From Chitinophagales bacterium (GTDB taxonomy: Bacteria > Bacteroidota > Bacteroidia > Chitinophagales > CAIODY01): 64,000 bases of DNA. This document shows, in pieces, positions 8,096 to 17,732 of the stretch. Within the stretch, counting starts at the first letter, position 1, and every line of letters begins with the position of its first letter. Position numbers and translations under genes: made by a program. The notes under the pieces were generated by a model that searched no databases, was not told the DNA's origin, and saw only the letters and a list, made by a program, of their open reading frames with translations. The stretch spans positions 1 to 64,000 of the forward strand of contig CANFST010000009.1 of assembly GCA_947449695.1 (NCBI GenBank). Direction: 5' to 3'.

Positions 8096-9253
8096 TTATT
8101 CTGCCCAGCTCATTACATAATTTTTATCTTCAACTCTTAATGCTTCTTCAGTTAATTGTAATGGGCGAAAAGTATCGACCATCACAGCTAATTCTTTAGT
8201 TTCTAATTTACCCAAAGATTTTTCGACAGCTCCAGGATGAGGTCCATGCGGAATGCCTCCAGGATGCAGCGTTATCATACCTCTTGTTACATGCTTTCTG
8301 CTCATAAAATCACCATCCACATAATACAAAACTTCATCACTATCAATATTGCTGTGATGATAAGGAGCCGGGATTGCCAACGGATGATAATCATATAACC
8401 GAGGTACAAAACTGCAAACCACAAAAGTTTTCGTTTCGAAAGTTTGGTGCACTGGTGGTGGTTGATGCACTCTTCCAGTTATTGGCTCAAAATTATGAAT
8501 TGAAAAAGCAAACGGATATTCATACCCATCCCAACCAACCACATCAAAAGGATGATGCTTGTAGTGAATGTTATAAATCATCCCCTGCTTTTTTGTTTTG
8601 ATTATAAAATCACCTTGTTCATTAATCGTTTGCAAATTTTGTGGCTCACGAATATCTCTTTCACAAAATGGTGAATGCTCCATCAATTGCCCGAATTCAC
8701 TGCAATATCTTTTTGGATAGCGAATTGGAGAAAATGATTCCACAAACAAAATTCTGTTTTCAGTTGTATCAAAATTCATTTGGTAAATTGTGCCTCGTGG
8801 TATAACCAAATAATCACCGTAAGCAAATTTCAATTCACCATACATTGTTTTTAAAGCGCCACTTCCCTCATGAATGAAAAGCATTTCATCCGCATCTGCA
8901 TTTTTGTAGAAATAGTTTTTTGTTGATTCTTTTGGAGCAGCTACTCCCAAATATAAATCGCTGTTCATCAACAAAGTTTTTCGGCTTTGTAAAAAATCAT
9001 TTTCAGGTTTTACGTTGAAAGTTTCGAAACTGCGATGCTGTAATTGCTTTGCTATAGCAGGTTTTGGGCTGACATCAATCGGCTCTTCTGTTTTAATTAT
9101 TTCAGTCGGTGGATGACAATGATATAGCAATGAATAATTAGAAGAAAAACCTTCGGTGCTGAAAAGCTGCTCTGCGTATAAGCTTCCGTCAGGTTGACGA
9201 AATTGTGTATGGCGTTTGGAAGGAATTTTTCCTGCTTTGAAATAATGCGGCAT
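8096..9253 (-). CDS. hmgA: Homogentisate 1,2-dioxygenase
   Basis: Fe(II) dioxygenase that opens the ring of homogentisate to maleylacetoacetate, in tyrosine/phenylalanine breakdown. The 385-residue protein has the cupin fold typical of the short bacterial branch. The metal and substrate site segments are visible: HHSNIDSDEVLYYVDGDF near residue 305 and LHPGGIPHGPHPG near residue 335. The N-terminus reads MPHYFKAGKIPSKRHTQFR, as in Bacteroidota homologues. The other tyrosine-catabolic genes (hppD, fumarylacetoacetase) are not linked. It converges on the DUF1573 gene and shares the terminator at 8038-8079. Confidence 0.93.
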   Translation of the reverse strand: MPHYFKAGKIPSKRHTQFRQPDGSLYAEQLFSTEGFSSNYSLLYHCHPPTEIIKTEEPIDVSPKPAIAKQLQHRSFETFNVKPENDFLQSRKTLLMNSDLYLGVAAPKESTKNYFYKNADADEMLFIHEGSGALKTMYGELKFAYGDYLVIPRGTIYQMNFDTTENRILFVESFSPIRYPKRYCSEFGQLMEHSPFCERDIREPQNLQTINEQGDFIIKTKKQGMIYNIHYKHHPFDVVGWDGYEYPFAFSIHNFEPITGRVHQPPPVHQTFETKTFVVCSFVPRLYDYHPLAIPAPYHHSNIDSDEVLYYVDGDFMSRKHVTRGMITLHPGGIPHGPHPGAVEKSLGKLETKELAVMVDTFRPLQLTEEALRVEDKNYVMSWAE

Positions 9254-9334
9254 AATAAATTTTTACTTGGCGAAGTTAGAAGATGATTTAAACTTTTTTA
9301 AATAAAATCATTCAACACTTCTTACTTTTATCAA

Positions 9335-11008
9335 ATGAAAACATCAGCAAAAATTTTATTTTGTTTTTTTATTTTGTTAGTTTTTCAAAAAGAAACTGAA
9401 GCACAATTTCATGCGCAATATTATATTCAATTTCGATATAAAAAATCAAATTACGATTTACAAAACCCACTAGCATATTTAAGTCAACGTGCTATTGACA
9501 GACGAACTAAACAAAATATTTCATTCGATTCTCTTGACTTGCCAGTTGTAAAATATTATTTAGATAGCATTAAGAATCATAGTACAAAGATTTGTGGTAT
9601 CACAAAGTGGCTCAATGGAGCTGTAATTGAAGTATCCGATTCAAGTCAATTATTGTACTTAATTAATTATTTTTCTTTTGTAAAAAGTTTTAAAAAAGTA
9701 AAACTGGCTGAAAAAAGCACTTTGCAATCTAAGTTTTCAGCAGAGCAATTAACTAAATTTAATCCATCATTAAATTGTTGTGCTAATAATTCGAATTATG
9801 GATGGGCTGCTAATCAAATCACACAAATGCATGGAGAAGATTTACATTCTCAAAATTTCAAAGGCAATGGAATGCAAATAGCTATATTAGATGGGGGGTT
9901 TACAAATATCCAAAAAAATAGTTCATTTCAGAATTTGTGGCAAGAAGGTAGAATTGCAGGATTTAGAAATTTTGTTTTTCAAACTGATTCAGTTTTTACT
10001 GACGCCGAACATGGTGGTGCGGTTTTATCTATCATGGGTGTAAATTTGCCTAACATATTTGTAGGCACTGCGCCACAAGCAACCTTTTATTTGTTTGAAA
10101 CAGAAGATAATTTTTCAGAGAATAGTTCAGAAGAATATTTTTGGAGCATGGGTGCCGAAGCAGCAGATAGTATTGGTGTTGATTTAATTAATAGTTCATT
10201 AGGATACACAACTTTCGATGCCGGATTAAACAATCATCAATGGGCAACAGATATGGATGGAAAGAGCAATCCATCTGCTATAGCAGCATCAATTGCTGGT
10301 TCAAAAGGCATTTTAGTTTGTGTTGCTGCAGGCAATTCAGGTAATTCTTCTTGGCATTATATTTCATCACCAGCTGATGCAGATAATATTTTAACAATGG
10401 GTTCGGTGGACATCAACAGAAAACATTCAACTTTTAGCTCTTGGGGTCCAAGTGCTGACCGAAGAGTAAAGCCTGATGTGTGTACTATGGGTGAAAATAC
10501 AATTGTTGTTGGTGAATCAAACACCTTGAATATTGGCAGTGGTACTTCGTTTGCCTCTCCATTGCTATGCGGTATGGCTGCCTGTTTGTGGCAAAAATAT
10601 CCTAATAAATCTGCCGCTGAAATCAGGCAAGCTATTAGACAATGTTCGCATTTATTTGCATCACCAAATGATTCGATGGGTTACGGTATCCCTGATTTCA
10701 GAATTGCCGACATGTTACTTTCAGGCATCAACAATCCTCTATTTGACGAAAACAACAAACCTTTTTTATTCCCAAATCCATCACCTGAAAATTGTTCTAT
10801 TTATAGCTTTAGCAATGCTGACCAACAAGCTTATGCAGAATTGTATGATTTAAGCGGAAAGCTGATTACAACAAAATATTTCAATGCTAATCGAAACACT
10901 TTTGAAGTTTACTATTGGAACGAATTAAAAACTATTGTTAAAGGATTATATTTAATCAGATTTAGAATAAACAACAATACATATAATTTAAAATGGGTGA
11001 AAGAATAG
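9335..11008 (+). CDS. Secreted S8 (subtilisin-like) serine peptidase with T9SS sorting domain
   Basis: A 557-residue extracellular protease. A signal peptide (1-23, ending ETEAQF) precedes an N-terminal prodomain-like region. The catalytic domain carries Asp in AILDGGF (about 185), His in AEHGGAVLSIM (about 225) and Ser in GTSFASPLLCGMA (about 405). The C-terminus from about residue 475 is a type A T9SS sorting domain: FLFPNPSP, then LYDLSGKL, GLYLIRF and a short basic end. Such tails take the protein across the outer membrane and are then removed or swapped for a surface anchor. It stands alone between hmgA (divergent) and the SBBP/PKD gene. Substrate unknown. Confidence 0.92.
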   Translation: MKTSAKILFCFFILLVFQKETEAQFHAQYYIQFRYKKSNYDLQNPLAYLSQRAIDRRTKQNISFDSLDLPVVKYYLDSIKNHSTKICGITKWLNGAVIEVSDSSQLLYLINYFSFVKSFKKVKLAEKSTLQSKFSAEQLTKFNPSLNCCANNSNYGWAANQITQMHGEDLHSQNFKGNGMQIAILDGGFTNIQKNSSFQNLWQEGRIAGFRNFVFQTDSVFTDAEHGGAVLSIMGVNLPNIFVGTAPQATFYLFETEDNFSENSSEEYFWSMGAEAADSIGVDLINSSLGYTTFDAGLNNHQWATDMDGKSNPSAIAASIAGSKGILVCVAAGNSGNSSWHYISSPADADNILTMGSVDINRKHSTFSSWGPSADRRVKPDVCTMGENTIVVGESNTLNIGSGTSFASPLLCGMAACLWQKYPNKSAAEIRQAIRQCSHLFASPNDSMGYGIPDFRIADMLLSGINNPLFDENNKPFLFPNPSPENCSIYSFSNADQQAYAELYDLSGKLITTKYFNANRNTFEVYYWNELKTIVKGLYLIRFRINNNTYNLKWVKE

Positions 11009-11109
11009 ATTAATTTAATTCACTTTCAGCAGAACATTTTACTTTATTTTTTTGTGATAGTATTGAAAAATAATTGTAAATTGCGTTCAACAATCTACAA
11101 CTAATAAGC

Positions 11110-14100
11110 ATGAAAAGAACCTTACTTTTCATTTTGATTTTTCACAAAACTATCCTTTTGAGTTCAGCTCAATTGCCTAAAGTGCCAGTTGCGCCGCATA
11201 TAGAGCAAACACAATTGCAATTCATTGAAAATAAAAATCAATGGTGGGATAGCATTTTGTTTAAAACAACATTACCCAACGGTTCAGCATTTTTCGAGAA
11301 GAATAAAATTACCTACTTTTTTATAAAAGAACAGGACGCTCAAAAATTCCAACATCCTAAACATACAATCAAGATTGGCGATAAAATTCATTTTCATGCT
11401 TTTAACATGGAGTTTTTGAATGAGAATAAAAATGTAAAAATCATTGGCGAAGATTCCTTTGCTGCATACAATAATTACTTCATCGGAAATGATCCTAAAC
11501 ATTGGGCATCGCATGTTCATCAATATAAAAATGTTTCCTATAAAAATATTTACAATGGTATTAATTTAAAATATAGCAGCATTGGTAATAACTTAAAGTA
11601 TCAATTTGAAGTGGATGCTAATTCCGATCCATCTTTAATTGCAATAAAATATAATCAAGCCGGCGATTTAAAATTGAAGAATGGTTTGCTGTACATCAAC
11701 ACTTCAGTAAATGAATTAATTGAGCAAGCACCTTACACTTATCAAATAATTAATGGCGAAAAGAAAATCATTCCATCATCATTTATTTTAAAAAACAACA
11801 TCATCAGTTTTAATATTGGTGATTACAATCATGATGAAAAATTGATTATTGACCCCACTTTAATTTTCTGTACTTACACTGGCAGCACCAGCGATAACTG
11901 GGGCACTTCGGCTACCTATGATAACTCAGGAAACCTTTATGCAGCTGGTATTGCAACCAATATTCATGCTTATTTATCTAACACAACATGCGGCTTAGGC
12001 AACGCAGGTTACCCAACTACATTAGGTGCTTTTCAAACCACATTTGGCGGAGGTGATTCTGCTCAAGGGCACTGGAATCCGATATTTGGTGATATTAGTA
12101 TCAGTAAATTCAGTAATACTGGAACCAATTTAATCTATTCTACCTATTTAGGAGGTTCAGACAATGATTACGCCAATAGCTTAATAGTAACCCCCAACAA
12201 TGAACTGATTGTATTTGGCAGAAGTTATTCTACAAACTACCCAATTACCACTGGTTGCTATCAAAATACTAATCATGGTGATGCAGATATTGTCATTACA
12301 AAATTTAATGCATCCGGCAGTGCATTAGTTGGCTCAACTTACATTGGTGGCAGTGGGGCAGATGGAGTGAATTATAGCCCTCAGGAAATGATAATGGGTT
12401 CAACTAAACGCAACTATGGCGATGATGCTCGTGGCGAAGTGAATTTAGACGCCAACAATAATATTTATATTGCAGCATGTAGCATGTCATCAAATTTCCC
12501 TGTTACAACAGGATGTTATCAAAGTACTTTTGGTGGTGGATTACAAGATGGTGTAATATTGAAAATGAATCCCAACTTAACGACATTGAATTGGGCAACT
12601 TTTATTGGAGGAACATTAAATGATGCCTGCTATTCATTAGATGTAGACAACACTAACAATACAGTATTTGTTACTGGAGGAACTGAAAGCTCCAATTTCC
12701 CAACCACAGCTGGTGCTTATCACACCACTTATCAAGGTGGTGCAGCCGATGGTTTTTTATTACACCTAAACTCAACAGGCACCGGATTATTAGCCTCCAC
12801 ATTTGTTGGCACAAATCAATATGACCAAAGCTATTTTGTGAAATTAGATAAGAACAATAATCCCTATATTTTTGGGCAAACTGCAGGAGCTTACCCTGTA
12901 GTTGGATCAGTTTATTCCAATGCAAATAGTGGTCAATTTATTTCTGAATTCAATCCTGCCTTAAGCAGCTTGATTGTATCGACAGTAGTTGGAAATGGAA
13001 ATGGCTTACCCAATATCTCTCCTACAGCTTTTGCCATTGACCATTGCGCCAGTGGAAATGTTTATTTAGCTGGCTGGGGTGGAAGTTTTATCGGCATAGG
13101 ACCAGGTTCAATCACGGGCATGCCGCTGTCTTCTAATGCGATGCAAACAACAACAGATGGTGCTTCATATTCAGATTTTTATATCATGGTTTTAGGAATG
13201 AATTTAAGTACATTGGTTTATGGTAGTTACTACGGAGGAAATGGCAGTATTGAGCACGTGGATGGCGGCACTAGCCGATTTGATAAAAACGGTTACATCT
13301 ATGGTGCAATATGTGCAGGTTGTGGTGGCAATTCATTATTGCAAACGACTCCAGGTGCTTATGCTCCAACCAATGGTAGTTTTAATTGCAACTTGGCTGC
13401 ATTCCGAATGTTTGTTACGTCACCTACTGCCATCACTGCATCACCCGATTCATTCAGTTGTAAACCATTTTATGTTCAGTTTAATTGTAATTCATTGGTC
13501 AACAATTACATATGGGACTTTGGTGATGGCAGTAGCATCAGCACTACTCAAAACCCGACACATACCTATCAAAACGTTGGTACGTATCACGTTAAATTAA
13601 TTGCTACAGATACTGTTTCGCCATGCAATGTGCATGATACAGTTTATCTCAATATTGTTTGCAGAAATGATTCAGTACATGCAAAAATTATTTTACCTCC
13701 TGACACTTTGTGTAAAAATTCGCCTATACTATTTAATGCTGGGAATAATTTTTCATCTACTAAATATTATTGGACATTTGGTGATGGAGGAAGCTCAACA
13801 TTAAAAAATCCAATTCATTCTTACACAAACAATGGCACTTATAACATCAAATTAATTGTTACTGATACAACAGTTTGTTATAAACACGATACACAAACTG
13901 CAACAATTCATATTGGTTTTTTTAATGTGTCAGATTCTTTTATTGTAAACAGATTGTATGCTTGCACTTTACCCGCTCCATTTGTTTTTTCAGGTTTTAC
14001 ATCCAATGCTACTCATTATTTTTGGAATTTTGGTGATGGAAGTCCAATAAATAACTCTAGTTTAAACATTACTCACAACTACACTCAAAAAGGATTTTAT

Positions 14101-15450
14101 TCTATTCGCTTATTTGCTATTAATTCATTTGCTTGTGATTCAATTGATAGTTTTAAAATCACGATTAGGGTTGATAGTGCTTTTGTTGTTGCAAATGCAA
14201 CAGTGCCAACTAGTTTTGGCTGTGCTCCTCTTCCTGTTCATTTCAATAATTTAAGTCAAAATGCTAGTAGTTATTACTGGAATTTTGGTGATGGAAATAT
14301 TTCTACAAATTCATCACCATCACATACTTACACTCAAATAGGTACTTTTACAATTACGCTAATTACAACTGATACTAATACTTGCAACAAAACTGATACT
14401 TTTCATTTGGTGATAAAAACAGATACAAGCAGGGTTCGTGCAATCGCTTCTGCAAATCCTACAACTGGTTGTTCGCCATTGGCAGTGCAGTTTAATGCTC
14501 TTAGCAATAATGCAGTTTCAGTTATTTGGAATTTTGGTAATGGTATTAGTTCAACACAAAATAATCCGAGTTACACTTACAATGATACATTGCATTATAC
14601 AGTGACATTAATTGCCTCTGATACGAGCAAATGCAATAAGCACGATACATCGACAGTTTTCATTGACCCCTATTTCACTCAACCACAAGCTAACTTTTCA
14701 TTGAGTGATACTGCTGCTTGCGGCAACTTAAGTAATGTAGGTATTACAAATTTAAGTACTGGTCAAACTTCTAACGCTTGGAATTTTGGTGATAACACTA
14801 ATTCAACATTAACTTCTCCGCCTGCACACAATTATTTATCGGTTGGAAATTATTTAATAAAATTAATAGTAACCAATCCTAATGATTGTAAAACAACTGA
14901 TTCTGCTGCTCACATGGTTCATGTATGGCAAAATCCATTAGATTCGTTTTTCATTCAACCTAAAACGGTTTTAAAATCCGATTCCTTGTTTTCATTTATC
15001 AATACCAGTCAGTTTGCTGATTTTTATGATTGGTATGTAGATGGAGTTAAAGTATCAAATGAACAAGATTATTATGAATCATGGCATAAGCTCGGTTATC
15101 ATAAAATATGTTTAGTGGCCAGAACAAAAAATGCATGCAGTGATACTTTGTGCAGAATGATTGAAATTTTTGAAGTGCCATATATTGGCGTCCCTAATGC
15201 ATTCTCACCAAATGGTGATGGAGAAAATGATGTGTTTAGAATTTATGGAGTCGGAATAGAGGATGTTGATTTTAGAGTTTATAACCGCTGGGGCGAATTA
15301 GTATTTCATACTACCGACCGAAATCAGGGATGGGATGGCACTTACAAAGGCAAACTTCAAGAAATGGAAACATACGCCTGGACATTAAATGCTGTTTTAA
15401 TTAATGGTGAAAAGAAAATAATGAAAGGTAATGTTACATTGGTTAGATAA
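11110..15450 (+). CDS. Giant SBBP/PKD-repeat surface protein with gliding-associated (type B) C-terminal domain
   Basis: A 1446-residue secreted protein. After the signal peptide (ending LLSSAQ), residues 30-260 form the module often found before SBBP repeats (FIENKNQW, then YGNIxxLKY-like strings). Residues 260-760 hold beta-propeller SBBP repeats, seen as recurring STYLGGS, STYIGGSGAD and ATFIGGTLND. Residues 780-1290 hold about six PKD domains with the core W(N/D)FGDG and spaced HTY and IKLI strands. The C-terminus PNAFSPNGDGENDVFRIYG ... YNRWGE ... TLVR is the gliding-associated domain used for T9SS export (type B). It is followed after 9 bases by a PorP/SprF gene, the usual pairing for type B cargo. 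Probably a surface adhesin; this is inferred. Confidence 0.9.
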   Translation: MKRTLLFILIFHKTILLSSAQLPKVPVAPHIEQTQLQFIENKNQWWDSILFKTTLPNGSAFFEKNKITYFFIKEQDAQKFQHPKHTIKIGDKIHFHAFNMEFLNENKNVKIIGEDSFAAYNNYFIGNDPKHWASHVHQYKNVSYKNIYNGINLKYSSIGNNLKYQFEVDANSDPSLIAIKYNQAGDLKLKNGLLYINTSVNELIEQAPYTYQIINGEKKIIPSSFILKNNIISFNIGDYNHDEKLIIDPTLIFCTYTGSTSDNWGTSATYDNSGNLYAAGIATNIHAYLSNTTCGLGNAGYPTTLGAFQTTFGGGDSAQGHWNPIFGDISISKFSNTGTNLIYSTYLGGSDNDYANSLIVTPNNELIVFGRSYSTNYPITTGCYQNTNHGDADIVITKFNASGSALVGSTYIGGSGADGVNYSPQEMIMGSTKRNYGDDARGEVNLDANNNIYIAACSMSSNFPVTTGCYQSTFGGGLQDGVILKMNPNLTTLNWATFIGGTLNDACYSLDVDNTNNTVFVTGGTESSNFPTTAGAYHTTYQGGAADGFLLHLNSTGTGLLASTFVGTNQYDQSYFVKLDKNNNPYIFGQTAGAYPVVGSVYSNANSGQFISEFNPALSSLIVSTVVGNGNGLPNISPTAFAIDHCASGNVYLAGWGGSFIGIGPGSITGMPLSSNAMQTTTDGASYSDFYIMVLGMNLSTLVYGSYYGGNGSIEHVDGGTSRFDKNGYIYGAICAGCGGNSLLQTTPGAYAPTNGSFNCNLAAFRMFVTSPTAITASPDSFSCKPFYVQFNCNSLVNNYIWDFGDGSSISTTQNPTHTYQNVGTYHVKLIATDTVSPCNVHDTVYLNIVCRNDSVHAKIILPPDTLCKNSPILFNAGNNFSSTKYYWTFGDGGSSTLKNPIHSYTNNGTYNIKLIVTDTTVCYKHDTQTATIHIGFFNVSDSFIVNRLYACTLPAPFVFSGFTSNATHYFWNFGDGSPINNSSLNITHNYTQKGFYSIRLFAINSFACDSIDSFKITIRVDSAFVVANATVPTSFGCAPLPVHFNNLSQNASSYYWNFGDGNISTNSSPSHTYTQIGTFTITLITTDTNTCNKTDTFHLVIKTDTSRVRAIASANPTTGCSPLAVQFNALSNNAVSVIWNFGNGISSTQNNPSYTYNDTLHYTVTLIASDTSKCNKHDTSTVFIDPYFTQPQANFSLSDTAACGNLSNVGITNLSTGQTSNAWNFGDNTNSTLTSPPAHNYLSVGNYLIKLIVTNPNDCKTTDSAAHMVHVWQNPLDSFFIQPKTVLKSDSLFSFINTSQFADFYDWYVDGVKVSNEQDYYESWHKLGYHKICLVARTKNACSDTLCRMIEIFEVPYIGVPNAFSPNGDGENDVFRIYGVGIEDVDFRVYNRWGELVFHTTDRNQGWDGTYKGKLQEMETYAWTLNAVLINGEKKIMKGNVTLVR

Positions 15451-15459
15451 AATAATTAC

Positions 15460-16476
15460 TTGAAAAAAATCATTTTCATATTATTTTTTTTCATTCTTGC
15501 TGATAAAAACTTATCTGCACAAGACATTCATTATTCACAATTTTTCACCTCTCCTATTTCACTTAATCCAGCCAAAACAGGTTTGTTTAATGGTGATTGG
15601 CGGATTGGTGGTAATTTTAAAAACCAATGGGGAAGTATTCCTGTACCTTATAATACTGGTTCAGTGTTTTTCGACATCAGCAGAGGTGAAAAACGAAATA
15701 ACCTGATTAAAAAAATCGGACTCGGTTTATTCATTGCACAAGATGCGGCAGGTGACGGAAATCTTTCGACTACAAAAATCCAATTAAGTGCAGCCTATCA
15801 TCAGGTGTTAGATTATGATGAAAAATATTTTTTATCAGGTGGCATTTCGATGGGCTATATTCAAAAACATTTAGATTTCACAAAATTATATTGGGGCAAT
15901 CAATGGGATGGCAATCAGTTTAATACAGTGCTATCTTCAAAAGAAAATTACAAAGCAACTATTTTAGGTTACCCCGAAATAAATGCTGGAGTTGAATTTT
16001 CGGCAATTTTAAACAACGATAGATTTTTTCATGCAGGAATGGCTTTTTATCACCTTAACAAACCAACCGAAACTTTCTACGCTAATTCAAACACTTTGGG
16101 AATAAAACCAGTATTTAATATAGGAGAAAGTTTTGTTTTTGATTACGATTATGAGCTATTTTCTGAACTATATTTCTCCTATCAAAAAAAGGCTATGGAA
16201 GCCGATTTGAGCGTTATTGGTGGCAAAAATGTAAGTAGTTCAAAGTTTTTAAGAATATATATTTATGCTGGTTTGATGTATCGTTTTAAAGATGCCTTAA
16301 TGCCTGTTGTTGGTTATTCAAAAAATAATTTAAGAGTATATTTGAATTACGACATTAATCTTTCAGGGCTTACTTTTTATACTACTGCCCGTGGTGGCAT
16401 TGAATTATCAGTGCAATACACTTATCAAAAACACAAACGATTAAGCCAGTTAAAACTTCCGTGTAGTGTGTTTTAA
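15460..16476 (+). CDS. PorP/SprF family T9SS outer-membrane protein
   Basis: A 338-residue protein of the PorP/SprF family, an outer-membrane barrel that works with type B T9SS cargo and is thought to hold or attach it at the surface. Signs are the signal peptide ending NLSAQ, then HYSQFFTSPISLNPAKTG, the family's opening motif (Q.F..P...NPA.TG), FKNQWGSIPVPY, and beta-rich sequence to the end. The start codon is TTG at 15460; no in-frame ATG precedes the signal peptide and the Lys-Lys-hydrophobic start follows at once. With 9 bases to the upstream cargo gene, translation is probably coupled. It overlaps the convergent uppP by a shared TTAA. Confidence 0.9.
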   Translation: MKKIIFILFFFILADKNLSAQDIHYSQFFTSPISLNPAKTGLFNGDWRIGGNFKNQWGSIPVPYNTGSVFFDISRGEKRNNLIKKIGLGLFIAQDAAGDGNLSTTKIQLSAAYHQVLDYDEKYFLSGGISMGYIQKHLDFTKLYWGNQWDGNQFNTVLSSKENYKATILGYPEINAGVEFSAILNNDRFFHAGMAFYHLNKPTETFYANSNTLGIKPVFNIGESFVFDYDYELFSELYFSYQKKAMEADLSVIGGKNVSSSKFLRIYIYAGLMYRFKDALMPVVGYSKNNLRVYLNYDINLSGLTFYTTARGGIELSVQYTYQKHKRLSQLKLPCSVF

Positions 16477-17363
16477 TTACCCAAATGAAATCCGAAAATT
16501 AAAATCAACATTATAATTCCGGCACCAATTCGATAAATTCCGAATACACGAAAACCATGTTTAGTGAGATAATTAATAAAGAATTTTACAGCAATTAATG
16601 CAACTAAAAAAGAAATAATACAACCAATCAAAAATGAAATTGAATTGCTGGAATTAAATAAAGAATGAAAATTTTCATTACCAAAAATGTCATGAGTAAT
16701 GCTCAACTTCATTATTTTTGATTGTTCCTCAGTAATATTATGTGCGACTAAATAATTTTCTTTCATTGCATCTAAAAATGATTTCACACTAGCCGCAAAC
16801 ATGGTAGGCACAGCTAAAAAGAATGAAAACTCTGCAGCTAATCGTCTGGTTAATTTTTGTTGCATTCCACCTATAATGGTTGAAGCACTGCGACTTAACC
16901 CTGGAAAAACAATTGACAAAACCTGAAAACAACCTATCATAAAAGCTTTAGGATAAGTAATTTCTGAATCATTATCCAAAGTCGTTTTATTCATTATTTT
17001 ATCAATAAACAAAAGAACAACACCGCCTGCAATCATTATTATAGCAATAAAAGTCAAATTACTCAAAGCTGCATCGATATGTTTTTTTAATAATGCTCCG
17101 ACTATCAATGCAGGAATAACAGCTACAATCAATTTGATATAAAAGCTAATATGCTTAAAATTAAAAAACTTTTTTCTATAAACTACAACCACTGAAAGAA
17201 TGGCTGCCAATTGAATTATCACTTCAAACATTTCAGCAAATGGCGAATTACCATTAACACCAATTAATGGGTTAGTAAATTTCATATGAGCTGTGCTGCT
17301 TATAGGCAAAAACTCGGTGATACCTTCAACAATAGCAATAATAATAGCTTGCAGAATAGTCAT
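16473..17363 (-). CDS. uppP: Undecaprenyl-diphosphate phosphatase
   Basis: Polytopic inner-membrane enzyme (296 aa) that regenerates undecaprenyl phosphate for peptidoglycan and O-antigen synthesis; overproduction gives bacitracin resistance in other bacteria. The two catalytic loops are clear: EGITEFLPISSTAH (13-26) and PGLSRSASTIIGG (about 153-165), the latter with the active Arg and Ser residues. Six or more hydrophobic segments are visible. It is the third gene of the ftsX-DUF3098-uppP run, a common Bacteroidota order in which truB often follows; truB is missing here. Its stop overlaps the stop of the convergent PorP/SprF gene, leaving no room for a terminator. Confidence 0.95.
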   Translation of the reverse strand: MTILQAIIIAIVEGITEFLPISSTAHMKFTNPLIGVNGNSPFAEMFEVIIQLAAILSVVVVYRKKFFNFKHISFYIKLIVAVIPALIVGALLKKHIDAALSNLTFIAIIMIAGGVVLLFIDKIMNKTTLDNDSEITYPKAFMIGCFQVLSIVFPGLSRSASTIIGGMQQKLTRRLAAEFSFFLAVPTMFAASVKSFLDAMKENYLVAHNITEEQSKIMKLSITHDIFGNENFHSLFNSSNSISFLIGCIISFLVALIAVKFFINYLTKHGFRVFGIYRIGAGIIMLILIFGFHLGN

Positions 17364-17389
17364 TAAAATAAATTAAATAAAGATAAAAA

Positions 17390-17680
17390 TTAAGCTTCAG
17401 TATGTTTTCGAATAATGGCGAAAATACCAACCCCAAAGCCAATTAAAATTAATATTGGAGCCAATGTTACACGACGAAAACTATATAATTCTTCAGGGTG
17501 AAATTCATGCGGATTGGTTGAACCACCACCACTCATAAGCATAAAGCCAATAACTACTAAAACTATACACACACCCATCAGGATATAACTTGTTTTATCA
17601 AATAATAAAACGCCATTATAATTTTGCAATTTAGTTGCTGGTTTATTTTTTGCTTGATTTGTCGTTTTTGTTTGTGCCAT
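17390..17680 (-). CDS. DUF3098 small membrane protein
   Basis: A 96-residue protein with a polar N-terminus of about 30 residues and two transmembrane segments (about 33-50, ILMGVCIVLVVIGFMLMSGG, and 72-89). The pair encloses a periplasmic or cytoplasmic loop, PHEFHPEELYSFRRVTLAP, which is the conserved part of DUF3098. The family has no known function, but it lies between ftsX and uppP in many Bacteroidota, as here (26 and 52 bases spacing), which hints at a role in division or wall synthesis. Confidence 0.88.
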   Translation of the reverse strand: MAQTKTTNQAKNKPATKLQNYNGVLLFDKTSYILMGVCIVLVVIGFMLMSGGGSTNPHEFHPEELYSFRRVTLAPILILIGFGVGIFAIIRKHTEA

Positions 17681-17732
17681 GTTTTTACTTTTTAAATGAA
17701 TGATTTAACGTGAATATATTTAAATTATTATT

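Noticed and set aside
13220-13804. Two plus-strand frames inside the SBBP/PKD gene
   Set aside because: Out-of-frame readings of a clear large protein with repeated PKD motifs.
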